Source: JAOUEA01 sp963810915
GTDB lineage: Bacteria > Actinomycetota > UBA4738 > HRBIN12
Assembly (NCBI GenBank): GCA_963810915.1
Contig: CAWEPH010000002.1
Coordinates: forward strand, 124,001 to 188,000
Length of the DNA: 64,000 nt
Direction of reading: 5' to 3'
Positions 55,419 to 64,000 of the stretch are shown piece after piece. How positions within the stretch are numbered: position 1 is the first letter of the stretch; the number at the start of each line of letters is the position of its first letter. The notes beneath the pieces are model-generated. The model was not told the origin of the DNA, ran no database searches, and saw only the letters and a program-made list of their open reading frames with translations. A program made the position numbers and the translations under genes.

Positions 55419-56312
55419 GCGAGACGACGGACGCGATGCCCGCCGAGGTCAAGATCGTCGAGGTCGGCGCGCGAGACGGCCTCCAGAACGAATCCGGACT
55501 GGTCCCCGCCGAGGTGAAGATCGCGTTCGTCGAGGCGCTCGTGGATGCCGGGGCTCCCCGTCGTCGAGGTCACCTCGTTCGTGAGCCCGCGCGCCGTCCC
55601 CCAGCTCGCCGATGCCGAGGAGGTCGTGGCAGGCGTGCGCCGCCGGGACGGGGTCCTCTACCCGGTGCTCGTGCCCAACATGCGCGGGCTGGAGCGCGCC
55701 GAAGCCGCGGGCGTCGACGCGATCGCGGTCTTCACGGCGGCCTCGGAATCGTTCACGCAGGCCAACATCGGGATGACGATCGGGGGGTCCCTGCACACGT
55801 TCGGGCCCGTGCTCTCCCGGGCGAACGATCTCGGCTGGTGGCGCCGCGGGTACGTCTCGACGGCGTTCGGCTGCCCGTACGAAGGGCGCGGTGGACCCTG
55901 CGAAGGTCGTCGAGGTGTCCCAGATGCTCCTGGATCTCGGGTGCGACGAGATCTCGATCGGCGACACGATCGGGGTTGCCGGGCCCGACGACGTGCAGCG
56001 CGTGGGTTCCGCTGCTCCTCGAGCACATCCCTCGCCGACCGCCTCGCCCTGCACCTGCACGACACGCACGGCCGCGCGCTCGAGAACGTGCGCGCCGGGC
56101 TCGAGCTCGGGATCGCGACCTACGACAGCTCCGCCGGCGGCACGGGCGGCTGCCCGTACGCCCCTGGGGCGCCGGGCAACCTCGCGACGGAGTCCCTCTG
56201 CCGACTCCTCGACGACCTCGGCATCGCGCACGGGGTCGACGCGGATGCGGTACGCGCGGCGGCCGCGTCGCTCACGCCGTACGTGGGCGACGCCCACGAG
56301 CGGCGCCTCTGA
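55415..56312 (+). CDS. liuE: Hydroxymethylglutaryl-CoA lyase, several frameshifts
   Basis: About 297 residues once corrected. Pieces: VKIVEVGARDGLQNESGLVP (active Asp), LPVVEVTSFVSPRAVPQLAD, YPVLVPNMRGLERAEAAG, STAFGCPYEG, VDPAKVVEVSQMLLDLGCDE, and LALHLHDTHGRALENV (metal His). Extra single G bases at the runs 55550-55553 and 55884-55886, one near 56007, and another extra base near 56030, move the frame four times; the final frame ends at 56312. Cleaves HMG-CoA to acetyl-CoA and acetoacetate, the last liu step. GTG 55415 overlaps the preceding stop. Confidence 0.88.
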
Positions 56313-56414
56313 CGCCGCTGAGCGTGCCCCCGCCGGTGGCGCGATCGATGGGATCCGGGGTATGACACGGGTGTGGGGAGCGGCGAGGGAGCCTTCGAGG
56401 ACCGGACTCGGCTC

Positions 56415-56850
56415 ATGGCCGAGGAGGATCGTGGCTGGAGGGGGCTGACGGCCCTCATCGACGGCCTCAGCCCGGAGGAAGCCGTGCGCCCCGGCTACTT
56501 CGACGAAGGGCTGGTCGGCGAAGGACGCGATCGCGCACGTCGGCACGTGGCTCGCCGAGGCCGGGGTGGCGATCCAACGGATCTCCTCCGGCACCTACCG
56601 GCGCGAGGAACTGGACATCGATGCGTTGAACGCCGCGTTCCACGCCGCGATGGCCGACGCGCCGCTCGCCGACGTCCGCACGCAGGCCGTGGCCGCTCGG
56701 TCGCGGATGCTCCACGAGTGGGGCACGCTCGCGTCGCCCAGCCCCGAGGCCGACTGGTGGGTCCGCAAGTCGGGGCCGGACCACTACGCCGAACACGTGC
56801 CGAGGTTGCGCTCGTGGGTCGAGGAGCTCCGGAACGGTCGGGCCGGATGA
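56415..56850 (+). CDS. DinB/MDMPI-like protein, one frameshift
   Basis: About 144 residues. ATG 56415 reads MAEEDRGWRGLTALIDGLSP, EEAVRPGYFDEG; one extra G in the run 56508-56510 shifts the frame. Corrected it continues WSAKDAIAHVGTWLAEAGVA, the typical helix of DinB-like and maleylpyruvate-isomerase-like folds, then MLHEWGTLASPSPEADWW. A thiol-dependent transferase role is possible. Confidence 0.72.
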
Positions 56851-56864
56851 GGGAGGAGACACCG

Positions 56865-57107
56865 ATGGACGACGCCAACGTGATCGACCGCATCAACGAG
56901 CTGGCCGACGAGGAGCACGCGCTGTTCGAGAGGGAGTCGGACGGGCGCGCGAGCGATGCCGACCGCGAACGGCTCCGCGAGCTCGAGATCATGCTCGACC
57001 AGTGCTGGGACCTGCTGCATCAACGCCGTGCGCGCACGTCGGCGGGACTCGATCCCGACGGCTCGCAGATCCGCGACGCGCGCACGGTGGAGGGCTACGA
57101 AGCCTGA
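56865..57107 (+). CDS. DUF2630-family protein
   Basis: An 80-aa all-helical, charged protein: DDANVIDRINELADEEHALF, LRELEIMLDQCWDLLHQRRA, and a tail DPDGSQIRDARTVEGYE, which matches DUF2630 of Actinomycetota. ATG 56865 follows GGGAGGAG. Function unknown. The last 13 bases overlap the convergent ligase gene. Confidence 0.9.
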   Translation: MDDANVIDRINELADEEHALFERESDGRASDADRERLRELEIMLDQCWDLLHQRRARTSAGLDPDGSQIRDARTVEGYEA

Positions 57108-58762
57108 GCCCGATCGGCGTCCTCCAGTCCGAGCTCCGCGATCGTCTGCTCGCGCATGCGGAACTTCTGGACCTTGCCCGTGACCGTCATGGGGAACGCG
57201 CCGGTGAACCGCACGTAGCGCGGGATCTTGTAGCTCGCGATGCGTCCTTCGCAGAACGCGCGGATCTCGTCCTCGGTGGCGACCTCGCCCGGATGGAGCT
57301 CCACCCACGCGCAGACCGCCTCCCCGTACCTCGGATCCGGCACGCCGATCACCTGCACGTCCGCGATCTTCGGGTTCGTGAACAGGAACTCCTCGACCTC
57401 GCGCGGATACACGTTCTCGCCGCCGCGGATGATCATGTCCTTGAGTCGTCCCACGATGCTGACGGCGCCGTCCTCACGCATCGATGGCCAGGTCGCCCGA
57501 GTGCAGCCAGCCGGCCGCATCGATCGTCGCGCGGGTGGCCTCGGGATCGTGCCAGTAGCCCCGCATCACGAGGTAGCCCCGCACGCAGAGCTCGCCTGCC
57601 TCACCGCGCTGCACCGTGCGCCCGTCCGCGGGGTCGACGACCTTCGCCTCCACGAAGGGATGCACCCGCCCGACCGTGGTGACGCGCGTGGTCAGCTCGT
57701 CGTCGGGAAGGGACTGGAACGAGACGGGCGAGGTCTCGGTCATGCCGTAGCAGATCGTCATCTCCCGTCGCGTGCATCCGCTCGATCACCTTGCGCATGA
57801 CCTCGACGGGACACGGCGCGCCGGCCATCACCCCCGTCCGCAAGCTCCGCAGATCGAAGCCGTCGAACGCGGGATCCTCCAGCATCGCGATGAACATCGT
57901 CGGGACCCCGTACACGCTGGTGCAGCGCTCCGCCTCGATCGCTTCGAGGCACGAGTGCGCATCGAACGACTCGGCGGGCAGGACCACCGTGGCGCCGTGG
58001 GCGAGGCACGCGAGGTTGCCGAGCACCATCCCGAAGCAGTGATAGAAGGGGACCGGGACGCAGACGCGGTCACCGGGTCCGTAGCGCAACCGGCTCCCCA
58101 CCATCGCGCCGTTGTTCAGCACGTTGAGGTGCGTGAGCGTCGCGCCCTTCGGGAGCCCGGTCGTCCCGGACGTGAACTGGATGTTGATCGCATCGTCCGG
58201 GTCGAGGCCCTCCTCGCGCGTGCGCAGCTCCTCGAGCGTGACCTCGTCCGCGCGGTCGAGCGTCGCCGACCAGGTGCGTGCCCACGGAGGCACGGCCTCG
58301 TCGTCGAGGAACACTATCTCCCGCAGGTCGGGCAGGTCGCCGCGCACCTCGTCTACCGAGGGCGACGTAATCCGCGGCGTGGAACCCGCGCGCGCTCACG
58401 AGCGTGCGCACGCCCGCGGCGCCCAGCGCGTGTCGCAGCTCGTGCACGCGGTATGCCGGGTTCACGTTCACGAGGATCGCGCCGATCTGTGCCGTCGCGT
58501 ACTGCACGACCGCCCACTCGATCCGGTTGGGGCTCCAGATGCCGACGCGATCGCCGGGGGCCACGCCGAGCGCCAGCAGCGCACGTGCCGCTCGCGTCAC
58601 CTCGACGCGGAGTTCCGCGTACGTGACACGACGGCCCTGATGGCGGGCGACGATCGCCTCCACGTCGGGGAACGCGGTGGCCGTGCGCTCGAGCTGCGCA
58701 CCGATCGTGAGCCCGAGCAGCGGACGATCCGAGGGCCCCGACACGTACGACGGCTCCGGCAC
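57095..58762 (-). CDS. AMP-dependent acyl-CoA ligase (FadD/medium-chain type), three frameshifts
   Basis: About 555 residues in four pieces: LLGLTIGAQLERTATAFPDV and NRIEWAVVQYATAQIGAILV; then INIQFTSGTTGLPKGATLTH (P-loop) and VPFYHCFGMVLGNLACLAHG; then ICYGMTETSPVSFQSLPDDE and GWLHSGDLA; then GRLKDMIIRGGENVYPREVE and the catalytic lysine MTVTGKVQKFRM. Shifts lie near 58355, 57765 and 57480. The best start is GTG 58762, with AGGAG 6 bases upstream. It activates a fatty or aryl acid; substrate unknown. Confidence 0.85.
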
Positions 58763-58860
58763 GCGCACCTCCTGCCTCGATGGTGACGCGCGGGATATCC
58801 ACGCGACCCGGCCGGAGGTCGCTCACGCGACGGGCCGAACGGGCAACGGTCCGCCGAGGC

Positions 58861-59463
58861 TCAGATCCCCCAGCCCTCGTAGAGGTAGGAGACGGTCCGC
58901 GCGGCGAGGTCGGGCTCGAGCGGCCCGCCGGTCAGCAGTCGCCGCAGGATCACGGGGCCCATCAAGAGATCCGCCGCGAGCTCCACGTCGAGGTCGGCGC
59001 GCAACTCGCCGTTCGCGACGCCCTCGTGCAGGAGACGGAACGCCGTGCCCTGGCGCTTGCGCAGGAAGACGGCGCGCACGGCCTCAGCCAACTCCGGATC
59101 GCGCGGGATCTCCCCGACGAGCGCCGCCATGATCCGGGCGCCCCGGCCCGCGCGCAGGTGACGGAGCATCTCCGCGAGGAGCGCGGTGAGGCGCTCGCGC
59201 ACCGTGCCCTCGGTGGGCACGGACTTCGCGGATGACAGCTGTTCGAGGGCGTCGACCACGAGCGCGGTCTTCGTGGGCCAGCGGCGGTAGATCGTGGTCT
59301 TGCCGACGCCGGCGCGATGCGCGACGGCCTCCATCGAGAGCCTCGAGTACCCACCTTCGGCAAGGAGCTCGAGCGTGGCCTCCATGATCACCCGGTCGCG
59401 CGACGGATCGCGAGGTCGACCGGGCACCCGCTGCACGTCGTCCAGGATCAGTTTGGGGCTCAT
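58861..59463 (-). CDS. TetR-family transcriptional regulator
   Basis: A 200-aa protein with a TetR helix-turn-helix (DRVIMEATLELLAEGGYSRL, AVAHRAGVGKTTIYRRWPTK) and a helical ligand domain. ATG 59463 overlaps the stop of the MFS gene (ATGA). In this order the repressor is made from the efflux-gene mRNA, a standard autoregulated efflux pair. Confidence 0.92.
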   Translation of the reverse strand: MSPKLILDDVQRVPGRPRDPSRDRVIMEATLELLAEGGYSRLSMEAVAHRAGVGKTTIYRRWPTKTALVVDALEQLSSAKSVPTEGTVRERLTALLAEMLRHLRAGRGARIMAALVGEIPRDPELAEAVRAVFLRKRQGTAFRLLHEGVANGELRADLDVELAADLLMGPVILRRLLTGGPLEPDLAARTVSYLYEGWGI

Positions 59464-61079
59464 CGCTCGGCCCGTTCGGTGACCGTGCCCTCGTACTCGT
59501 GCCCCGGCCTGGACTCCCGCTCGAGGACGATCGCTTCGGGCTCCGTGAGCGGACGGTTCGGCAACCAGATCAACGCCACGAGCGCCCCGACCACCGCGAC
59601 CGCGGCGCCGACGAACAGGCCCCGATCCATCGCGTGGATGAACGAGCTCTTCGCCGCGGTCGCGAGCGCGGTCCCGGACGTGCCGGGCAGCCGGTCCGCG
59701 ATCGCGAGGGCGGCCCCCACCGAGTTGGTGGCAGCGGTCGCTGCCTGCGCCGGCAGCCCCTGCAGCGCGGACGCGATCGACGACGTGTACGCCGAGGCGA
59801 ACACGCTCCCGAGGATGGCGACGCCGAGGGCCCCGCCGATCTGTCGCGTCGTGTCGTTCATCGCGGAGCCCACGCCCGCCTTGCCGGGCGGGAGCGAGCC
59901 CATGATCGACTCGGTGGCCGGCGTCATCGCGAGCGCCATCCCAGTGCCCAGCACCATCAGCGACAGGAGCACGTGCGGATAGCCGGTCGTGACCGTCACC
60001 GTGGACAGGAACCAGAGCCCCACCGCCACCGTCATCATGCCGGCCGCCACGAGCAACTTGTTGCCGAACGGCTGGACGAGCCGCCCCGTGATCGGCGCCA
60101 CGATGATCAGCGCCAGCGAGATCGGAGCCACGCGCATGCCCGCCTGCAACGCCGTGTACCCGAGGACGAACTGCAGGTACTGCGTGAGGAAGAAGAGCGA
60201 GCCGAACAGGGCGAAGAAGACGAGGGTCACGGAGATGTTGGCGGCGGTGAACCGCGGGTTCTCGAAGAACCGCACGTTCAGCATGGGGTGGTCGGTGTGC
60301 AGCTCCCACGCCACGAACGAGCCGAGCGTCACGGCCGCAACGGCGAACGACGCCAGGATCAACGGATCGGTCCACCCGTGGCTCGGCGCCTCGATGATGC
60401 CGAAGACGAGCGATACGAGCCCGACGATCGACAGGACCGCGCCGAGGGGATCCAGCCGTGGCGCCTCGGGGTCGCGGGTGTTGGGCACGATAAGGCGCCC
60501 GGCGATCAAGGCCGTGATCACGACCGGCACGTTCACGAGGAAGACCGATCCCCACCAGAAGTGGTTGAGCAGCCAGCCCCCCACGACCGGACCGATCCCG
60601 ATCCCGAGGCCGGAGACGCCGGCCCAGATCCCGATGGCGCGCCCGCGCTCCTCGGCCGGGAACACGTTCGTGAGGATGGACAGGGTGGACGGCATGATGA
60701 ACGCTGCGCCCACCCCCATGAGCGCCCGGGTGCCGATCAGCATCGTGGCCGACGTCGCGAACGCGGAGAGGATCGACCCCACGCCGAAGATCACGAGCCC
60801 GAGGGCGAGCGCGCTGCGTCGACCGTAACGATCGGAAAGACTCCCCGTGGTGAGCAGGAGCCCCGCGAACACCAAGGTGTACGAGTCCACGATCCACTGC
60901 AGTTGGCTGGTGGAGGCGTGGAGGTCCCGCACCAGCGTGGGCAGCGCCACGTTGAGGATCGTGTTGTCGAGTCCGATCACGAGCAGGCTCAGGCAGAGGA
61001 CCGCCAGGATCCACCACCGTCGCTCGTAGCCCTCAGGCCTCTCAGGGACCGCCGCGGTCCCTACCATCGCCTGTGCCAC
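59460..61079 (-). CDS. DHA2-family (EmrB/QacA) MFS drug:proton antiporter
   Basis: A 539-aa, 14-helix transporter: LLVIGLDNTILNVALPTLVR (motif D1), GSLSDRYGRRSALALGLVIF (motif A), GVSGLGIGIGPVVGGWLLN (motif C, antiporter). Exports hydrophobic drugs or metabolites. GTG 61079 with GAGGAGG upstream. Together with the TetR gene it forms an efflux operon. Confidence 0.93.
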   Translation of the reverse strand: MAQAMVGTAAVPERPEGYERRWWILAVLCLSLLVIGLDNTILNVALPTLVRDLHASTSQLQWIVDSYTLVFAGLLLTTGSLSDRYGRRSALALGLVIFGVGSILSAFATSATMLIGTRALMGVGAAFIMPSTLSILTNVFPAEERGRAIGIWAGVSGLGIGIGPVVGGWLLNHFWWGSVFLVNVPVVITALIAGRLIVPNTRDPEAPRLDPLGAVLSIVGLVSLVFGIIEAPSHGWTDPLILASFAVAAVTLGSFVAWELHTDHPMLNVRFFENPRFTAANISVTLVFFALFGSLFFLTQYLQFVLGYTALQAGMRVAPISLALIIVAPITGRLVQPFGNKLLVAAGMMTVAVGLWFLSTVTVTTGYPHVLLSLMVLGTGMALAMTPATESIMGSLPPGKAGVGSAMNDTTRQIGGALGVAILGSVFASAYTSSIASALQGLPAQAATAATNSVGAALAIADRLPGTSGTALATAAKSSFIHAMDRGLFVGAAVAVVGALVALIWLPNRPLTEPEAIVLERESRPGHEYEGTVTERAER

Positions 61080-61094
61080 CGTTGCGTCCTCCTC

Positions 61095-61124
61095 ATTACG
61101 TTACGTGACGGTATCGTTTCGTAT
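61095..61124. promoter_or_regulatory. Putative TetR operator upstream of the efflux operon
   Basis: ATTACGTTACG (61095-61105) and CGTTTCGTAT (61115-61124) are imperfect inverted repeats (8 of 10 core positions) around a 9-base spacer, directly before the ribosome site of the MFS gene. The stretch is AT-rich for this genome, as expected for an overlapping promoter and operator. Confidence 0.5.
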
Positions 61125-61165
61125 CTGACCACGCGTACCGCGGGTCGCGATGAGCGGCAAGCGGC

Positions 61166-64000
61166 TCAGGCGGACTTGGCGGTGGTGTCGGCGACCGGCG
61201 CACCGAGCGGGCGGGAGATGCCCTCCTGGGTCACGTCGATCGGCTCGCCGTGATGGCGGATCCGCAGCAGGTCGCCCTCCCGCAGCCGGTAGGTGGCGGC
61301 CCCGTCGCGCAGCTCGACGTCGAGGACGCACCCGCGGGTGCGCAGCGTGAAGGCGAGGGCCGTGAGGCGCTCGGGCAGCAGCGGGCGGAACGACAGCTCC
61401 GCACCGCCGTCACGCAGGCCGGCGAACCCGTAGACGGCCGCGAGCCACGTCCCCCCGGCCGAGGCCACGTGCACGCCGTCGCGCACGTTGTTCGCCACGT
61501 CCGCGAGGTCCACCGCGGCGGCGTCGATGAAGTACTCCTCCGCCGCGCGGACGTCGCCGATCTCCGCGGCCACGATGCTCTGGATGCACTCCGACAACGA
61601 CGAGTCGCCCGTCGTCAGCGGGTCGTAGTACGCGAAGATCTTCCGCTTCTCCGCGGGCGTGAACTCGTCGCCAACGAGGAACGTGGCGAGCACGATGTCG
61701 GCCTGCTTGATCACCTGGTGCCGGTAGATCACCAGTGGGTGGTAGTGCAGCAGCAGCGGATAGTTCTCGGGCGGGGTCCCTTCGAAGTCCCAGACCTCGC
61801 GGTCCAGGAACCCGTCGTCCTGCAGGTGGAGCTCCTTGGCGTCGTCGTAGGGGACGTACATCAGGTCGGCGGCGCGGCGCCAGTCCTCGATCTCGCCGTT
61901 GTGCAGCTTCGTGCGGTCGATCAGGCGGGCGTGGGCATCCGGCTCGCTCGCCGCGAGCCACTCCACCGCCTCGATCGCCGAGCGCAGGTTCTGACGCGCC
62001 ATCAGGTTGGTGTAGGCGTTGTTGTCGACGACGGTCGAGTACTCGTCGGGACCCGTGACGCCGTTGATCACGAAATGCCCTCGCTTCTGCGACGAGAAGT
62101 ACCCGAGGTCCGCCCACATCCGCGCGGTCTCGACGAGGATCTCGGCGCCGTAGCGGGCCAGGAAGTCGCGGTCCCCGCTCACGCGCACGTACTGCATCAG
62201 GGCGTACGCCACGTCGGCATCGATGTGGTACTGGGCGGTGCCCGCCGCGTAGTACGCGGAGGCCTCCTTCCCGTTGATCGTGCGCCAGGGGAACAGCGCG
62301 CCGTTCAGGCCCACCTGCCGCGCACGCTCGCGCGCCTGGTCCAGCATCGCGTAGCGGTGGTGCAGGAGGCTCCGCGCGAGGTTGGGCGCCGTGTACACGA
62401 GGAACGGCATCACGTAGATCTCGGTGTCCCAGAAGTAGTGGCCCTCGTACCCCTGGCCGGTGAGGCCCTTGGAGGGGATCCCGAACCCCTCCGAGCACGC
62501 CGACGCCTGCAGCAGCTGGTACAGGCTGAAGCGCATCGCCTGCTGCAGCAGGGGCGCGCCCTCGGTGCGGACGTCGGCGGACGCCCAGAACGCGTCGATA
62601 CGCTGGCGCTGGTTGACGAAGATCGCGTCGAGCCCCTCCGCGCGGGCGCGGTCCAGCGTGCCGCCGACCCGGAAGCTCAGCTCGTCGACCGACTCGTCGG
62701 CCGCGTGATGGTAGGCCAGGTACTTGATGAGGCGTACGGGACGGCCCGGCTGGGCCTTCACCCGGTAGACGGCTCGGGCGGAGTCGCCGTTCACCTCCGT
62801 CTCCGGCTGAACGTCCTCGCCGAGGTTCGTCTCGTGATCCATGCCGCACGCCATGCGCTGGCCGCTCGAGCGCGTCTGGAAGCCCAGGACGACCCGCGCG
62901 CCGGAGGTCCGCCCCGACTTCGGCATCAGCACACCCGGCTCGAAGCCGCGGCCCTTCCGCGGATCCTCGGACGTGCCCGCGTCGGCCCCGGTGTGGGTGA
63001 CGAGCTCTGAGGAGATCGTGAGGGTCGCCGGCCGGTCGAGCGCCGTCACCACGTACTCGATGCATGCGAGGTGCCGCTGGTCCAGCGAGACCATCCGCTT
63101 CGAGCGCACCGAGAAGCGGCGGCCGTCGGCCATCTGCCAGATCACACGCCGCTCCATCACGCCGGCCCGCATGTCGAGCACGCGCTCGTACTCCAGCACC
63201 TCGGCATGGTCGAGGTCGAACGGCTCGTCGTCGACGTAGAGCTTGATCACCGAGCCGTCCGTGGCGTTCACGATGGTCTGCCCGGTCTCGGCGAACCCGA
63301 ACGCCTTCTCCGGATAGACGATGGGCCAGGTCTCGTAGAGGCCGTTCAGGAGCGTGCCGCTCTGGTGAACCGGACGGCCCTCCTCGTGCGTGCCGCGGAG
63401 CCCGAGGTACCCGTTGGCCACGGCGAAGACCGCCTCGAGCTGCGGCACGTTGTCCGGGTTGAACCCCCGCTCCACCAGGCGGAACTCGTCGACGGGGAAC
63501 TCCTCGTCGGCCGCCAGCAGGCGCAGGGCGGCGGCGCGGAGACGGTGCGCCTTGGGTCCCGCCATGTGGCCGGCCTCGGCCGATTCGGTCACGAGGTCGC
63601 CGAGGTCCTTCACCACCATGTCGGCGCCGTGCTCCAGGAGGGCGTCGGTCTGCTCGTCGCGGTCGACGCCGATCACCAGGCCGAAGCCTCCCGCGCGTCC
63701 CGCCTGCACGCCCACGAGCGCGTCCTCGACGACGACCGCGTCGATGGGCTCGACCCCGAGGCGCCGGGCGGCCTCGAGGAACGTGTCCGGCTCCGGCTTC
63801 CCGGGGAGCTGCAGCTCCACGGCGACGGCCCCGTCCACCCTGACGTCGAACAGATCAGCGATGCCGGCTGCGTCCAGCACCTCGGCGCAGTTCTGGCTCG
63901 AGGAGACGACCGCCGTGGCCAGGCCGCGCGCCTGCAGTTCGCGCACCCACGCGACGGATCCGGGGAACGCCTCGACGCCCTCCGTGTGCAGCGCGGACTC
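61166..64000 (-). CDS. HAD beta-phosphoglucomutase - GH65 disaccharide phosphorylase fusion, 5' partial
   Basis: At least 944 aa; the start lies beyond the window. The N-terminal part is the back half of a beta-PGM-like HAD (VVSSSQNCAEVLDAAGIADL, GKPEPDTFLEAARRLG, VVEDALVGVQAG). From about residue 150 it is GH65: VERGFNPDNVPQLEAVFAVA, GYEGHYFWDTEIYVMPFLVY, catalytic Glu in GVTGPDEYSTVVDNNAYTN, and a C-terminal beta domain. It should phosphorolyse an alpha-glucoside (trehalose, maltose or kojibiose) to beta-glucose 1-phosphate and convert that to glucose 6-phosphate in the same chain. Such fusions occur in Actinomycetota. Confidence 0.92.
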   Translation of the reverse strand, partial: ESALHTEGVEAFPGSVAWVRELQARGLATAVVSSSQNCAEVLDAAGIADLFDVRVDGAVAVELQLPGKPEPDTFLEAARRLGVEPIDAVVVEDALVGVQAGRAGGFGLVIGVDRDEQTDALLEHGADMVVKDLGDLVTESAEAGHMAGPKAHRLRAAALRLLAADEEFPVDEFRLVERGFNPDNVPQLEAVFAVANGYLGLRGTHEEGRPVHQSGTLLNGLYETWPIVYPEKAFGFAETGQTIVNATDGSVIKLYVDDEPFDLDHAEVLEYERVLDMRAGVMERRVIWQMADGRRFSVRSKRMVSLDQRHLACIEYVVTALDRPATLTISSELVTHTGADAGTSEDPRKGRGFEPGVLMPKSGRTSGARVVLGFQTRSSGQRMACGMDHETNLGEDVQPETEVNGDSARAVYRVKAQPGRPVRLIKYLAYHHAADESVDELSFRVGGTLDRARAEGLDAIFVNQRQRIDAFWASADVRTEGAPLLQQAMRFSLYQLLQASACSEGFGIPSKGLTGQGYEGHYFWDTEIYVMPFLVYTAPNLARSLLHHRYAMLDQARERARQVGLNGALFPWRTINGKEASAYYAAGTAQYHIDADVAYALMQYVRVSGDRDFLARYGAEILVETARMWADLGYFSSQKRGHFVINGVTGPDEYSTVVDNNAYTNLMARQNLRSAIEAVEWLAASEPDAHARLIDRTKLHNGEIEDWRRAADLMYVPYDDAKELHLQDDGFLDREVWDFEGTPPENYPLLLHYHPLVIYRHQVIKQADIVLATFLVGDEFTPAEKRKIFAYYDPLTTGDSSLSECIQSIVAAEIGDVRAAEEYFIDAAAVDLADVANNVRDGVHVASAGGTWLAAVYGFAGLRDGGAELSFRPLLPERLTALAFTLRTRGCVLDVELRDGAATYRLREGDLLRIRHHGEPIDVTQEGISRPLGAPVADTTAKSA

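Noticed and set aside
55415..56312. Programmed frameshifting in the HMG-CoA lyase gene
   Set aside because: Four separate shifts in one housekeeping-type enzyme without slippery heptamers plus pseudoknots are better explained by sequence errors.
59499..61253. 584-codon plus-strand frame opposite the MFS gene
   Set aside because: The opposite strand encodes a clear 14-helix transporter; this frame is a charged shadow.

Overview
The window is 64 kb of high-GC DNA. Dense genes, many GTG starts and frequent 4-base stop/start overlaps (GTGA or ATGA) are typical of Actinomycetota. So is the gene content: a SigB/F/G-type sigma factor with a STAS regulator, an ANTAR protein, an acyl-ACP desaturase, a DUF2630 protein, a PPOX/F420-type protein, LigD-polymerase and a GH65-phosphoglucomutase fusion. 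The lineage within the phylum cannot be fixed from the sequence; an uncultured, metagenome-derived genome is my guess.

Layout. 0-4 kb is a stress and regulation block (sigma factor, CBS-pair protein, CsbD, Crp/Fnr regulator, STAS anti-anti-sigma) with three hairpin terminators and a topoisomerase IB remnant. 4-17.5 kb holds a YihY membrane protein, an SRPBCC protein, two large cyclase-AAA-TPR signalling proteins, an unusual PAP2-kinase membrane fusion, an amine-oxidase-like flavoprotein, a VOC protein and tRNA-Arg(CCT). 17.9-21 kb has an ECF sigma/membrane PD40 pair, then a decayed zone with an MFS pseudogene ending in a tRNA 3' fragment. 21-31 kb carries mostly single enzymes, including a two-gene PHP/LigD-polymerase operon, a DinB/PPOX pair, a secreted phosphoesterase and a sulfatase.

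31.6-42.6 kb is the most coherent system: an IclR regulator and a minus-strand operon of ten genes, possibly eleven (PLP enzyme, SDR, UlaG-like lactonase, Zn-dehydrogenase, FAH hydrolase, sugar ABC transporter, GH4 glycosidase, then perhaps a quinone oxidoreductase). Almost all of its genes are translationally coupled, and palindromes suited to an IclR dimer lie before both iclR and the operon. It looks like import and oxidative (non-phosphorylative) breakdown of a glycoside whose identity is unknown.

42.8-48.1 kb has a desaturase with a small cysteine protein, an ANTAR regulator, an MBL-fold protein, a DEAD-box helicase and an M23 peptidase. 48.1-56.3 kb is a leucine/isovalerate degradation (liu) locus, divergently arranged: acyl-CoA synthetase and isovaleryl-CoA dehydrogenase on minus; carboxylase beta, hydratase, biotin carboxylase and HMG-CoA lyase on plus. 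56.4-61.1 kb has a DinB-like protein, DUF2630, an acyl-CoA ligase and a TetR/MFS efflux pair. The window ends inside a HAD-GH65 phosphorylase fusion.

Caution: at least twelve otherwise intact genes carry one or more single-base frameshifts, many of them at short G/C runs. I read most of these as sequence errors in the assembly, not gene death. The MFS remnant (internal stop plus missing middle) and the TopIB tail look like real pseudogenes.
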